A stretch of 53,351 nucleotides of DNA from the NCBI GenBank assembly GCA_018824305.1, contig JAHJGM010000006.1, forward strand, positions 1-53,351, in the 5' to 3' direction. Origin of the DNA: a bacterium (GTDB taxonomy: Bacteria; Campylobacterota; Campylobacteria; Campylobacterales; Sulfurimonadaceae). Positions 16,889 to 25,573 of this stretch are shown piece by piece. The translations under genes were made by a program, and so were the position numbers. Position 1 is the first letter of the stretch, and each line of letters opens with the position of its first letter. The notes beneath the pieces were generated by a model, which worked only from the letters and a program-made list of their open reading frames with translations, ran no database searches and had not been told where the DNA came from.

Positions 16889-18163
16889 CTAATCCTTTAT
16901 TTGCAAATATACCGGATTGGCAAATATGCTTATCTCGTCATCTGTGATCTTTATGCCATCACGGGAATAGGCATCAAAATAATCCTCATTTGTCAGTACT
17001 CTTTTTTCCATCGACCAGTGTACTTGTATGAGTTTATCATCTTTGAGGCATTGAAGGATATGGTAGCCTCTTTTGATATCAAGACGCAGAAATTGTGAGC
17101 CCTTTAAAAAAGAGAGCAGGGTCTTAAAGGCATAGTAGGCACTCCGTTTTCTCAACCCCTCACGATTGTCGATCAGTCCGTATCCGGCAGCGATGAGCTG
17201 ATGCCAGCACACGGCATCTACCTGTTGGGATGCAAAGGCTAAAAGATAATATCTCACTAAATAGTTCGCGTAACTCTCTTCATCCACACACTCATGTTCG
17301 CTTGTGGGTGCATAGGGGGCGGTGCCTGTGATAGGCCAGTTAGTCTCTGTTATGTAAAGGCGGTTTTTACTCTTTGGAGAGAGCCAGATCATGGTGCTAA
17401 GCAGGGCGATCTTATCCAGCAGGTTAAACCCCATCTGCACATTTTCAGGTGCACCACGTCTGTCTACGTATAAAAGAGAAGCTACGCCGTCATATTTGTA
17501 TGGCGTAAAGTTGAAAAGTGTGTGGGCGGTGAAGTGGTATTCAAAATCGATGACACCGCTTCCTATGAGTTCGATGTGACTGAACTCTTTTTGCTGTAGG
17601 TCATATGCGACTTTGTAAAAACAGTTATACTCATCAACGCTGAAAAATCCCCATTTTGCGCGGTTGATAGTCGAACCTATCTGAAATCTCTTTACATGCG
17701 GGTGTAGAAGAGAAAAGATACGGCGCAGGTCATCTTCCAGAAGTTTTACATCCTCTATATGCTCTCTGTCTTGGAGGATATTTACACTTACCTCTTTGGC
17801 TTTATACCCACCGGGCACTCCGCATGCAAGGATGAAACTGTTAAGCTCTTCTAGTTTGTCCATTTCCCAGAGTTTACAGCGGACAAGGATATGTTCGACT
17901 CCAAGCTCCTCTAAGAGTTCGGGAGTAAGAGAAGGTTCTTGATCAAGGTTGACACTCATAGCAAAAAAGTTGTTTGTTTCGACAGTCTTTCGTCTTATAA
18001 AAGGCATCATCAAAATCGAAAAAGGTAGAATCGCAAGGGAAGTGAAAAAAGTTTTTATGATGGAAAAAAGCTCACGTTTTCTCATCATCTTTTTAAAGTT
18101 TTTATCTTTTAGCTGGTGGGGCTGGTCTGAGTAATCATCCCAAATAAATGGTTCTTTCATCAA
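16889..18163 (-). CDS. Glycosidase-like (GH clan A-type TIM barrel) membrane-anchored protein
   Basis: A 424-aa protein with a cytoplasmic basic N terminus, one membrane segment (about 36-56) and a C-terminal domain whose pattern suggests a TIM-barrel glycoside hydrolase: FQIGSTINRAKWG at about 160-172, FTPYKYDGVASLLY, and LYITETNWPITG with a candidate nucleophile E273. The usual acid/base NE at the end of strand 4 appears as NR (N167-R168), so activity is doubtful. I cannot name a family. It is first in an operon with PAP2, phosphotransferase and waaF, which points to LPS or O-chain trimming or binding in the periplasm. Confidence 0.6.
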   Translation of the reverse strand: MMKEPFIWDDYSDQPHQLKDKNFKKMMRKRELFSIIKTFFTSLAILPFSILMMPFIRRKTVETNNFFAMSVNLDQEPSLTPELLEELGVEHILVRCKLWEMDKLEELNSFILACGVPGGYKAKEVSVNILQDREHIEDVKLLEDDLRRIFSLLHPHVKRFQIGSTINRAKWGFFSVDEYNCFYKVAYDLQQKEFSHIELIGSGVIDFEYHFTAHTLFNFTPYKYDGVASLLYVDRRGAPENVQMGFNLLDKIALLSTMIWLSPKSKNRLYITETNWPITGTAPYAPTSEHECVDEESYANYLVRYYLLAFASQQVDAVCWHQLIAAGYGLIDNREGLRKRSAYYAFKTLLSFLKGSQFLRLDIKRGYHILQCLKDDKLIQVHWSMEKRVLTNEDYFDAYSRDGIKITDDEISIFANPVYLQIKD

Positions 18164-18231
18164 TTAATCCATTTTTAGAGTGCAGGTATATTGTTTCTTG
18201 GAGTCACATGTAAGTGAAATTATATCAATTG

Positions 18232-18242
18232 TTTGTTAAAAT
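18232..18242 (+). promoter_or_regulatory. Extended -10 promoter of ugd
   Basis: TTTGTTAAAAT matches the Campylobacterota extended -10. It lies 28 bases before the ugd ATG; AGGGAAG precedes the start. The 106-base gap also must hold the divergent promoter of the glycosidase-like operon, which I could not pinpoint. Confidence 0.5.
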
Positions 18243-18269
18243 ATCTCAATTGCAAATATAGGGAAGTAT

Positions 18270-19595
18270 ATGAAGATATCAGTTATCGGTACAGGCTATG
18301 TCGGGCTAGTGAGCGGTGTGTGTTTTGCACAGATGGGAAACAAAGTCACATGTGTCGACATAGATGAAAAAAAGATAGAAAAACTAAAGCAGGGGATCAT
18401 TCCTATTTATGAGCCCGGTTTAGAAGATATGACTTTAGAAAACTATAAAAAAGGCACTTTAAAGTTTACGACAGATGCCGGTGATGCGATAGCTAATTCA
18501 CTTATCTCTTTTATTGCCGTAGGGACGCCTATGGGTGAAGACGGCAGTGCCGATCTGCAGTATGTTCTGGCAGTTGCGAAAAAGATAGGTCAAAGTATCA
18601 AAGACTATATCGTCGTTGTAGATAAATCTACCGTCCCTGTAGGAACGGCAGAAAAAGTAAGAGCTGCGATTCAAGCCGAACTTGACATTCGCGGTGTCGA
18701 TATAAAGTTTGATGTAGTGTCTAATCCTGAATTTTTAAAAGAGGGTGCCGCGATCAACGATTTTTTACATCCTGACCGCGTGGTTATCGGAGCAGATAAT
18801 GACAAAGCATTAGATATCATGCGCGAACTCTATGCTCCGTTTATGAAACATCATGACAGATTTATTGCGATGGATATCAAGTCTGCGGAGATGACAAAAT
18901 ACGCGGCAAATGCGATGCTTGCGACTAAAATATCCTTTATGAACGAGATGAGCCAGATATGCGAGCGCGTCGGGGCGGACATAAACAAAGTTCGTAACGG
19001 TATAGGAAGCGACAGCCGTATCGGTTACAGTTTTATCTATCCGGGTTGCGGATACGGCGGAAGCTGTTTTCCAAAAGATGTCCAGGCATTGGCAAAAACG
19101 GCAAAAGATTTTGGTTACACGCCTCGTATCTTAGATGCGGTCGAGGCTGTAAACTATGCACAAAAATATGTGATCTCCGATAAAGTCATAAAAAGATTCG
19201 GTGAAAATCTTGAGGGCAAAGTTTTTGCTGTCTGGGGGCTTAGTTTTAAACCGGAGACGGACGATATGCGTGAAGCTAGTTCGATCACGATCATTAACGA
19301 ACTCACAAGCAAAGGTGCTTCTATTGTGGCTTATGATCCAAAAGCACGTCATGAAGCGGAGACTCATTACCTCAAAGGCAATGAAAAGGTCTCTTATGCA
19401 GATAGTAAGTATGAGGCTTTAAAAGATGCTGATGGCGTTATACTCGTGACAGAGTGGCAAGAGTTTAGAAGTCCTGATTTTGATGAGATAAAACAGCAAC
19501 TTAAGAGTCCGGTCTTCTTTGACGGAAGAAACCAGTTCAGTAAAGAAAAAATGCACCAGATGGGATTTGAGTATTTTCAAATCGGAGTGAAATAA
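18270..19595 (+). CDS. ugd: UDP-glucose 6-dehydrogenase
   Basis: Oxidises UDP-glucose to UDP-glucuronate with two NAD+, supplying glucuronate or derived sugars for LPS. N-terminal Rossmann GTGYVGLVSGVCFA (residues 7-20), the central dimerisation helix with NEMSQICERVGAD, the catalytic cysteine C266 in YGGSCFPKD, and the C-terminal UDP-binding domain with WGLSFKPETDDMREA. Length 441 aa is typical. No epimerase or decarboxylase specific for UDP-glucuronate is obvious next to it. A GT9 gene follows three bases later. Confidence 0.96.
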   Translation: MKISVIGTGYVGLVSGVCFAQMGNKVTCVDIDEKKIEKLKQGIIPIYEPGLEDMTLENYKKGTLKFTTDAGDAIANSLISFIAVGTPMGEDGSADLQYVLAVAKKIGQSIKDYIVVVDKSTVPVGTAEKVRAAIQAELDIRGVDIKFDVVSNPEFLKEGAAINDFLHPDRVVIGADNDKALDIMRELYAPFMKHHDRFIAMDIKSAEMTKYAANAMLATKISFMNEMSQICERVGADINKVRNGIGSDSRIGYSFIYPGCGYGGSCFPKDVQALAKTAKDFGYTPRILDAVEAVNYAQKYVISDKVIKRFGENLEGKVFAVWGLSFKPETDDMREASSITIINELTSKGASIVAYDPKARHEAETHYLKGNEKVSYADSKYEALKDADGVILVTEWQEFRSPDFDEIKQQLKSPVFFDGRNQFSKEKMHQMGFEYFQIGVK

Positions 19596-19598
19596 TCT

Positions 19599-20567
19599 TT
19601 GAACATTCTAGTCGTTCGCACCGACAAACTCGGTGATTTTATCACTGCCCTTCCTACATGTAAGGTCCTAAAAAATTATGATCCAAAAAACAGGATCGTA
19701 GTCTGTGTGACACCTTTAAATGAGAGTTTGGCTCGTGCGTGCGATTTTATCGATGAGGTCATCGTCGATGATAAAAACAGTTCCGTTTATGAACTCTCAC
19801 ATAAACTCCGAGCGGCTAAAATAGATGTTTCGATAACCCTTTTTTCAAATACCCGTGTAGCCCTTGCACAGTTTCTAGCCCGCATTCCTAAGCGTATAGC
19901 TCCTGCGACAAAGATAGCTCAGATCTTTTACACGCATCGTGTCAAACAAAGACGAAGCGAAGTGAAAATGGCGGAGTTCGAGTATAACCTGCAGCTCGCC
20001 AAGATATTATTTCCCGATATCGACTTGGCATTTTCAAGACCGCTTTTAAAATTTGACGACACCAAAAAGATCTACGAAGAGTTTTGTACGACTAACGCTA
20101 TAACAAACAGTGTTATAGCCTTTCATCCAGGATTTGGCGGCTCTTCCGATGCAAACTGGAGCGTTGACGAATATATAGAGTTGGTACAAACCGCTTTAGC
20201 AGCGAAGAAGTGTCAGGTCGTTATGACCTTTGGTCCCGATGAGCAAAAACTGTATGATTACTGTCATGAGAGATTTGATGGGCAAGGTGTGGTCTTTTAT
20301 ATCTCAAAAGAGGGAGTGGTAAATTTTGCAAAACTGATAAGCAATTTTAAACTCTTTATCTCCACATCCACAGGCACGTATCATCTCGCAGCTCTGGTAG
20401 GGACTCCTACAATGACCTTTTTTGCAGACTCCTTGTTTGCAAGTGCTGCGCGCTGGAAAAGCGTTAGTGATGTAAAAATTCAAAAACACTATATGATCCC
20501 TCATGATGAGATAAAAAGAGCTCAGATGTTCGAGGATGTGAAGAGGGAAATAGCAGGTGTTATTTAA
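19599..20567 (+). CDS. Glycosyltransferase family 9 (heptosyltransferase-like)
   Basis: A 322-aa GT9 protein, similar in layout to WaaC/WaaF/WaaQ: N-terminal VVRTDKLGDFITALPT, a middle FHPGFGGSSDANWSVDEY nucleotide-sugar site, and STSTGTYHLAALVGTPTMTFFAD near the C terminus. It probably adds a heptose to the LPS core; whether it is heptosyltransferase I or III cannot be told from sequence alone. Start is TTG with GGAG about 12 bases upstream. Its end overlaps the MBOAT gene by 11 bases. Confidence 0.88.
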   Translation: MNILVVRTDKLGDFITALPTCKVLKNYDPKNRIVVCVTPLNESLARACDFIDEVIVDDKNSSVYELSHKLRAAKIDVSITLFSNTRVALAQFLARIPKRIAPATKIAQIFYTHRVKQRRSEVKMAEFEYNLQLAKILFPDIDLAFSRPLLKFDDTKKIYEEFCTTNAITNSVIAFHPGFGGSSDANWSVDEYIELVQTALAAKKCQVVMTFGPDEQKLYDYCHERFDGQGVVFYISKEGVVNFAKLISNFKLFISTSTGTYHLAALVGTPTMTFFADSLFASAARWKSVSDVKIQKHYMIPHDEIKRAQMFEDVKREIAGVI

Positions 20568-21945
20568 CTCTTACGAATTTATATTCCTTTTTCTGCCGTT
20601 AACGTTTTTTATCTATTTTTATCTTTTGCAAAAGCGTTTGAGCGTAGCTGCAAGAGGTTTTTTAGTCTTTTCGTCACTGTTTTTTTACTCTTGGTGGAAC
20701 ATAGTGTATCTGCCGCTTATTCTTTCATCGATGCTTTTTAACTATATCATCGGTAATAGTTTAAATGAGAACTTTCAAAAAGCAAAAGTGAGCAAGAGAT
20801 CGCTGCTCTTTTTTGGGATCATCTCCAATATCGCGTTACTCGGATATTTTAAATACAGCGATTTTTTTATCGAAAATATCAATCTGGCTTTTCATAGTTC
20901 CATATCGCTTTTGCACCTGGCTTTACCGCTTGCTATTAGTTTTTTTACTTTCCAGCAGATCGCATATCTTGTGGACAGCTACAGAGGCGAGACAAAGGAG
21001 TATGATTTTTTAAACTATGCACTGTTTGTCACTTTTTTTCCGCAATTGATCGCAGGGCCTATCGTGCATCATTCGGAGATGATGCCCCAGTTTACGAACC
21101 GCTGGAACTTGGCGAAAAATTATAAAAATATTGCCACGGGACTTTTTATATTCTCACTGGGCGTTTTTAAAAAAGTCGTTATCGCCGATAGTTTTGCGCA
21201 GATAGCCGACAAGGGGTTTGATATCTTACCTGTGCTCAGTTTTAACGAAGCCTGGGCGACAAGTCTTAGCTTTACATTCCAGCTTTATTTTGATTTTAGC
21301 GGTTATACGGATATGGCCATAGGTGCCGCACTCTTATTTAACATTAAACTGCCTATTAATTTTAATTCACCTTATAAGGCTACAAGTATCCAAGATTTTT
21401 GGAGACGATGGCATATAACTCTCAGCCGCTTTTTAAAAGATTATATCTATGTTCCTCTTGGGGGCAATAGGAAAGGAAATTTTAGAACGTACGGTAATCT
21501 AATGACGACTTTTATCATCGGCGGTATCTGGCATGGTGCTGGGTGGACATTTGTATTCTGGGGATTTTTACATGGTATCGCTCTTGTTATTAATCACATT
21601 TGGAAATCTGTCGGTTTCAAACTTCCTGTCATCTTGGCATGGTTTATCACCTTTAACTTTGTAAATATCGCTTGGGTGTTTTTTCGGGCAAAAGAGTGGG
21701 ATGATGCTATCAAGGTCCTAAAAGGGATGGTCTCCATCAATGTCATCGCACTAAACTCTCGTATGGATCTGCATCCGGATTGGTTCATCTTGGGATTTGT
21801 TATCATCTTGGCTATGAAAACGACTGTAGAGTATTCCAAGCAGGCGGTGCAGAAGAAGAAAATGGCTTATTTTGCGGGGATATTGTTCGTCATATCTATG
21901 TTGTTGGCAAATCATGTCTCAAAATTCCTTTATTTTGATTTTTAA
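20557..21945 (+). CDS. MBOAT-family O-acyltransferase (AlgI/DltB-like)
   Basis: A 462-aa polytopic membrane protein of the AlgI group. The MBOAT signature histidines are H286 in DFWRRWHITLS and H326 in GGIWHGAGW; LPLAISFFTFQQIAYLVD is another family hallmark. These enzymes pass acyl groups, usually acetyl, across the membrane to a periplasmic acceptor protein. Start is GTG within the end of the GT9 gene, after AGAGG. The next gene encodes an SGNH-like periplasmic protein, the expected partner. The acceptor is probably an LPS or other surface glycan, not alginate, since no alginate genes are present. Confidence 0.9.
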   Translation: MLFNSYEFIFLFLPLTFFIYFYLLQKRLSVAARGFLVFSSLFFYSWWNIVYLPLILSSMLFNYIIGNSLNENFQKAKVSKRSLLFFGIISNIALLGYFKYSDFFIENINLAFHSSISLLHLALPLAISFFTFQQIAYLVDSYRGETKEYDFLNYALFVTFFPQLIAGPIVHHSEMMPQFTNRWNLAKNYKNIATGLFIFSLGVFKKVVIADSFAQIADKGFDILPVLSFNEAWATSLSFTFQLYFDFSGYTDMAIGAALLFNIKLPINFNSPYKATSIQDFWRRWHITLSRFLKDYIYVPLGGNRKGNFRTYGNLMTTFIIGGIWHGAGWTFVFWGFLHGIALVINHIWKSVGFKLPVILAWFITFNFVNIAWVFFRAKEWDDAIKVLKGMVSINVIALNSRMDLHPDWFILGFVIILAMKTTVEYSKQAVQKKKMAYFAGILFVISMLLANHVSKFLYFDF

Positions 21946-21954
21946 GGGCTTGTT

Positions 21955-23022
21955 GTGAAGAGTATGAAAATGTGGATTATGATCTGGTTCTTAGTGATAT
22001 CATCTTTAGTGTTTATAGGGGTGTTTAACTATATAGTCGATCCGTATCAACAGTATAGAAAAGCAACGTTTTATAAACTGCCCTATGAAAATGAAAAAGA
22101 ACTGGATGCGGGACTGGCTAAAAATTTCGATTATGATTCGGTCGTTTTGGGTACTTCGATGATGCAAAATTTTAATATCGACGATCTTAAAGAGATTCTG
22201 GGCTATGAAAAGCCTATAAAGCTGACGGTCGCAGGAAGCAGTGTGTATGAGCAAAATATTGTTTTATCGACCGCTTTACGACATCGGCATATCGATAATG
22301 TGTTAGTAGGCATTGATTTTTTGTCCTATTATGGTGGAATCCATAGATTTAAACATGGCGGGAACTCTTTTCCTACCTATCTTTACGATGAAAATATTTT
22401 CAATGACTATAAATATCTAGTCTCAAGTGATACCTTAGGCAGAGCATTTGAAATCTTCACAAAGAGAGAAAAAGACAATTGGCTATATGATTATACAAAG
22501 ATGTATGAGTGGAGATCACGCACCAATGATAAAGATGTTTTAAAGGCGATACAAAGCAGATGGGAAAATCGCCAAGATTTCGATAATGAAGCCAGTGAAG
22601 ATGAAAAGAGACTCTATTTTTTAAAAAATAATTTCGATGCCAATCTAAAACCGCTTATCGATAAAAATCCTGATATAAAATTTACGTTGTTTTTTCCGCC
22701 GTATTCTATTTTGGCATATAAGACTTATGAAGAACGGGGTCAGCTAGAGGGCTTTATAGAGTTTAAAAAATATATAGTACAGAGTCTTTCTAATTATAAA
22801 AATGTCAGTATATATGATTTTCAGCTGGCAGATGATGTCACATATAATTTAAATAATTATTATGACCTTTACCACTACAACAAGCATATCAGCAGATGGA
22901 TTTTAGAGCAGATACGAGATGATAAATATAGAGTGGACCAACAGGACCAAGAGAATAAAAACCGAGAATTTTTAAAGAAAATAACCGATTATAATGTGAC
23001 GCAGAGAAGTTTTAGCAATTAG
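21955..23022 (+). CDS. SGNH-like, membrane-anchored partner of the MBOAT acyltransferase
   Basis: A 355-aa protein with one N-terminal membrane anchor (about 7-26) and a periplasmic domain. VVLGTSMM (G66-T67-S68) resembles block I of SGNH esterases/acetyltransferases with Thr in place of Asp, and DLYHYN (D304, H307) matches the DxxH block V. This pattern is found in AlgJ/AlgX- and DltD-like proteins that hand acetyl groups to a polymer. GTG start nine bases after the MBOAT stop; an ATG three codons later is an alternative. Not recognisable as a named family member. Its 3-prime end overlaps the convergent SDR gene by 11 bases. Confidence 0.7.
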   Translation: MKSMKMWIMIWFLVISSLVFIGVFNYIVDPYQQYRKATFYKLPYENEKELDAGLAKNFDYDSVVLGTSMMQNFNIDDLKEILGYEKPIKLTVAGSSVYEQNIVLSTALRHRHIDNVLVGIDFLSYYGGIHRFKHGGNSFPTYLYDENIFNDYKYLVSSDTLGRAFEIFTKREKDNWLYDYTKMYEWRSRTNDKDVLKAIQSRWENRQDFDNEASEDEKRLYFLKNNFDANLKPLIDKNPDIKFTLFFPPYSILAYKTYEERGQLEGFIEFKKYIVQSLSNYKNVSIYDFQLADDVTYNLNNYYDLYHYNKHISRWILEQIRDDKYRVDQQDQENKNREFLKKITDYNVTQRSFSN

Positions 23023-23716
23023 TATTTTTTGTAACGGACGCGTATTTCAGGACTAAACGCTTAAAATAATCATTGTCAAACTCTAGATCAAACTCTTTGA
23101 GGACAGACTCCATACATGTAGGGTTGTAATAATAACCGGTGTTAAGGTCTTTGGTCGTATAGACGGCTTTTTTCTTTAATGTCTGTTCAATAATCGCTAC
23201 GAGTTCAAGGATCGAGATATATCTGGTATTTATGATGTTGCACACAGAGTTTAAAGAGGTCTTATTATTTAAGATGTGGCTGATTATGATATAGACGTCA
23301 TCTATATCTATAATATTTTTTTCTGTGCCCTGCCATACTTCGAAGGAGATCCCGTTTTTGATCCTGTCGATCAAAAAGTTCATCAATGTATTTTTATTTC
23401 CGCCGTGACCTACGACTTGAGGCAGTCTGAAAATATAATAATCTCCTTTGTAGGAAGATACAAGCCTCTCCATATTTGCTTTGTGTCGGTAATACGGTTT
23501 TGAACTGAGTTGGGGATTTTCAATATCACAACTGCTGAAATAGACGAATGTTTTTGTTACGTCTTTTTGCAGATTTGTTTGTAAAAGAGTCTCCTCTTTC
23601 ATAAAAGCTTTGAGATCCGTCTCATTGGAGTTTGATACGCCGGATGCAAAAAACAGAGTATTCTCATCTTCATAGTTTGCAAACTTGTTGGCGACCATTC
23701 CATTTCCGACAACCAT
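23012..23716 (-). CDS. Short NAD(P)-dependent sugar epimerase/dehydratase-like SDR
   Basis: A 234-aa extended-SDR-like protein. VVGNGMVANKF at the very N terminus stands for the dinucleotide-binding GxGxxA; FVYFSSCDI occupies the catalytic serine strand; the Y-x3-K position reads YYRHK. At 234 aa it is shorter than standard epimerases (about 300), lacking part of the cofactor domain. Possibly a ketoreductase for the dideoxy-sugar or another nucleotide sugar. It lies one base after the GT8 gene and is last in the minus-strand dideoxyhexose operon. Confidence 0.65.
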   Translation of the reverse strand: MVVGNGMVANKFANYEDENTLFFASGVSNSNETDLKAFMKEETLLQTNLQKDVTKTFVYFSSCDIENPQLSSKPYYRHKANMERLVSSYKGDYYIFRLPQVVGHGGNKNTLMNFLIDRIKNGISFEVWQGTEKNIIDIDDVYIIISHILNNKTSLNSVCNIINTRYISILELVAIIEQTLKKKAVYTTKDLNTGYYYNPTCMESVLKEFDLEFDNDYFKRLVLKYASVTKNTNC

Positions 23717-23717
23717 T

Positions 23718-24632
23718 TCAACTCTTACTTAATAGTGATTTGAAGTATCGTTTGGGATTACGTATAACAAGAGGTGTGTTTTTTGAGATAATATTTCTTA
23801 AGCTCTTATCGGTCGGTTTGTAATCTTTAAACGGTGTCATCTTGAGATATTTCCAATACAGCGCTTTTTGAACATGCTCATTTCTGTAGTGCCAAGGTTT
23901 TCTTCCGCCGATATAGTGGACGATAACAGGGTGTTCTTGTGCCTCTGTGATCTCCTCTTGCGTGAAGATCTTCAGCAGATTGTGTTTATCCAGATCCGGA
24001 TTTTTCTCATATTGATTGTATTTTAGAGGCAGGCGTTTCCAGTTGCCGTTAAAGATGGCGTTGAAGATATCCTGATCGTGCGACTCTAGTTCGATTTTAG
24101 AGTTTTTTTCATATTCGATAAAAACGTCGAACAGGTTCTCTTCTCTCCATCTTTTTAGATTGACGACTAAAACACCCGCATTGAAATATTTCGCATCTTC
24201 GCTCATACCGAGTCTGTTGCGATATGCTTTGTCCCTCCAAGCATCTTCTACTGCGGCGACATAATAGTTTTCTATATCCGTTTCATAAAGTTCTTTTATA
24301 GAGTCGTTGATGACCATATCCACATCTAAATAAAGCAGCTTGTCGACGTTGAGATATTTTGGCATTAAAAGTCTATAGTAAGTAGCGATGCTGTATCTTC
24401 CGGCATCTATATGCTCGAAGATCTTTCTGTCAAATACAATATATTCGACTTCACAGTTATAAGGCTTGATGATCTGAGCGATTTTTTCTTTATTGGCATC
24501 GGTGATATCACTGCTGAAAATAAAGAGTTTAAATTTCTCGTCTTTATTATTTTCCAGCAAAGATACCAAGGTAACCGCTAAGTGCTGTATATAATTGTTG
24601 TCTGCCGTAAATACTATATTCTTAGTATCCAT
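23718..24632 (-). CDS. Glycosyltransferase family 8
   Basis: A 304-aa GT8 enzyme similar to LPS galactosyl/glucosyltransferases (WaaI/WaaJ/LgtC type). It starts IVFTADNNYIQHLAV, has the metal-binding DVD at 103-105 (YLDVDMVIND), the substrate stretch YFNAGVLVVNLKRW, and the second metal site HYIGGRKPWHYR. It uses a UDP-hexose with retention of configuration. AGGAG precedes its ATG. It acts on the cytoplasmic side to build the LPS core or a short O-chain. Confidence 0.9.
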   Translation of the reverse strand: MDTKNIVFTADNNYIQHLAVTLVSLLENNKDEKFKLFIFSSDITDANKEKIAQIIKPYNCEVEYIVFDRKIFEHIDAGRYSIATYYRLLMPKYLNVDKLLYLDVDMVINDSIKELYETDIENYYVAAVEDAWRDKAYRNRLGMSEDAKYFNAGVLVVNLKRWREENLFDVFIEYEKNSKIELESHDQDIFNAIFNGNWKRLPLKYNQYEKNPDLDKHNLLKIFTQEEITEAQEHPVIVHYIGGRKPWHYRNEHVQKALYWKYLKMTPFKDYKPTDKSLRNIISKNTPLVIRNPKRYFKSLLSKS

Positions 24633-24655
24633 CTATGCTCCTATAAAAGTAGTAT

Positions 24656-25573
24656 TTAATTTCTTTTGAATAGTGTTTTAATAAAATATCTCAAATAAAG
24701 AAGAGGTTTTACCGATGAAAAATAATCTCTTACTCTTTTGTTATTATTGGTATCGGTAAACAAAAGCCTATGAGCCGCTTTATCCGATTTTTTAAATATT
24801 TTTTTGAGTGTTTTTGAATCTTCTTGGTAGAAATTATAGCCGAATCTATTCATCAGGATCGAATTACGGACATATTCAGGCCATTGAAATGCAATAAAGA
24901 CTGATTTGTCCGAATGGCCTTTAAGTTCTTGCGTTCCCTGCATACTGTGTTTTCTGACATAAGACAAGACCTCGTCGACGATGTATAAGTCTCCTACACC
25001 AAGATGTCTCAGCCACATATCAAGATCTGCAAAGAAGAGCAAGGATGTGTCAAAAAGACCGATATTGAGGTTTTCTTTTCTAAACATAACGGTTGTCGGT
25101 TCACCGATAAAATTTAGTTTTGAAAGGGCTAAAAGGATCATCTCTTTTGCGTTTTGCAGACCATGAAAATCCGTTGAGATTATTTTTGCACCGTCATGAA
25201 ACTCTTGTCGAAACGATGTGACTAAGGAGACAGAGGGATTTTCATCCAAGACTTTTACAAACTTCTCTAATATCTCGGGATGCAATTTGTCATCCGCATT
25301 GAGAAATTTGATGTATTCTCCCTTCGCATGTAAAAGAGCCTCATTGTAGTTTCTAAACATCCCCACGTTTGTTTTATTCACGACAAGTCTGACTCTGTTG
25401 TCTTTTTTTATGAACTCATTGACGATCTCGACTGAGTTGTCGGTTGATTGGTTATCAAAAACGATAAGTTCAAAATCGCCAAATGTCTGATCTAGAGCAC
25501 TTTGAATCGCTTCGCCGAGATAACGTCCATAGTTATAGGCAGGTATTAAAACAGAGACTTTTGGATTATGCAT
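24656..25573 (-). CDS. Glycosyltransferase family 2
   Basis: A 305-aa GT-A fold transferase: N-terminal VSVLIPAYNYGRYLGEAIQS, acceptor-site GDFELIVFDNQSTDNS, and NADDKLHPEIL with the DxD-like metal site. Probably adds a sugar to LPS, perhaps the dideoxyhexose made by the neighbouring genes (inference from position directly after rfbH). I start it at ATG 25573, which overlaps the rfbH stop region and has AAAGAG ten bases upstream; a TTG at 25582 has that same element too close. Confidence 0.88.
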   Translation of the reverse strand: MHNPKVSVLIPAYNYGRYLGEAIQSALDQTFGDFELIVFDNQSTDNSVEIVNEFIKKDNRVRLVVNKTNVGMFRNYNEALLHAKGEYIKFLNADDKLHPEILEKFVKVLDENPSVSLVTSFRQEFHDGAKIISTDFHGLQNAKEMILLALSKLNFIGEPTTVMFRKENLNIGLFDTSLLFFADLDMWLRHLGVGDLYIVDEVLSYVRKHSMQGTQELKGHSDKSVFIAFQWPEYVRNSILMNRFGYNFYQEDSKTLKKIFKKSDKAAHRLLFTDTNNNKRVRDYFSSVKPLLYLRYFIKTLFKRN

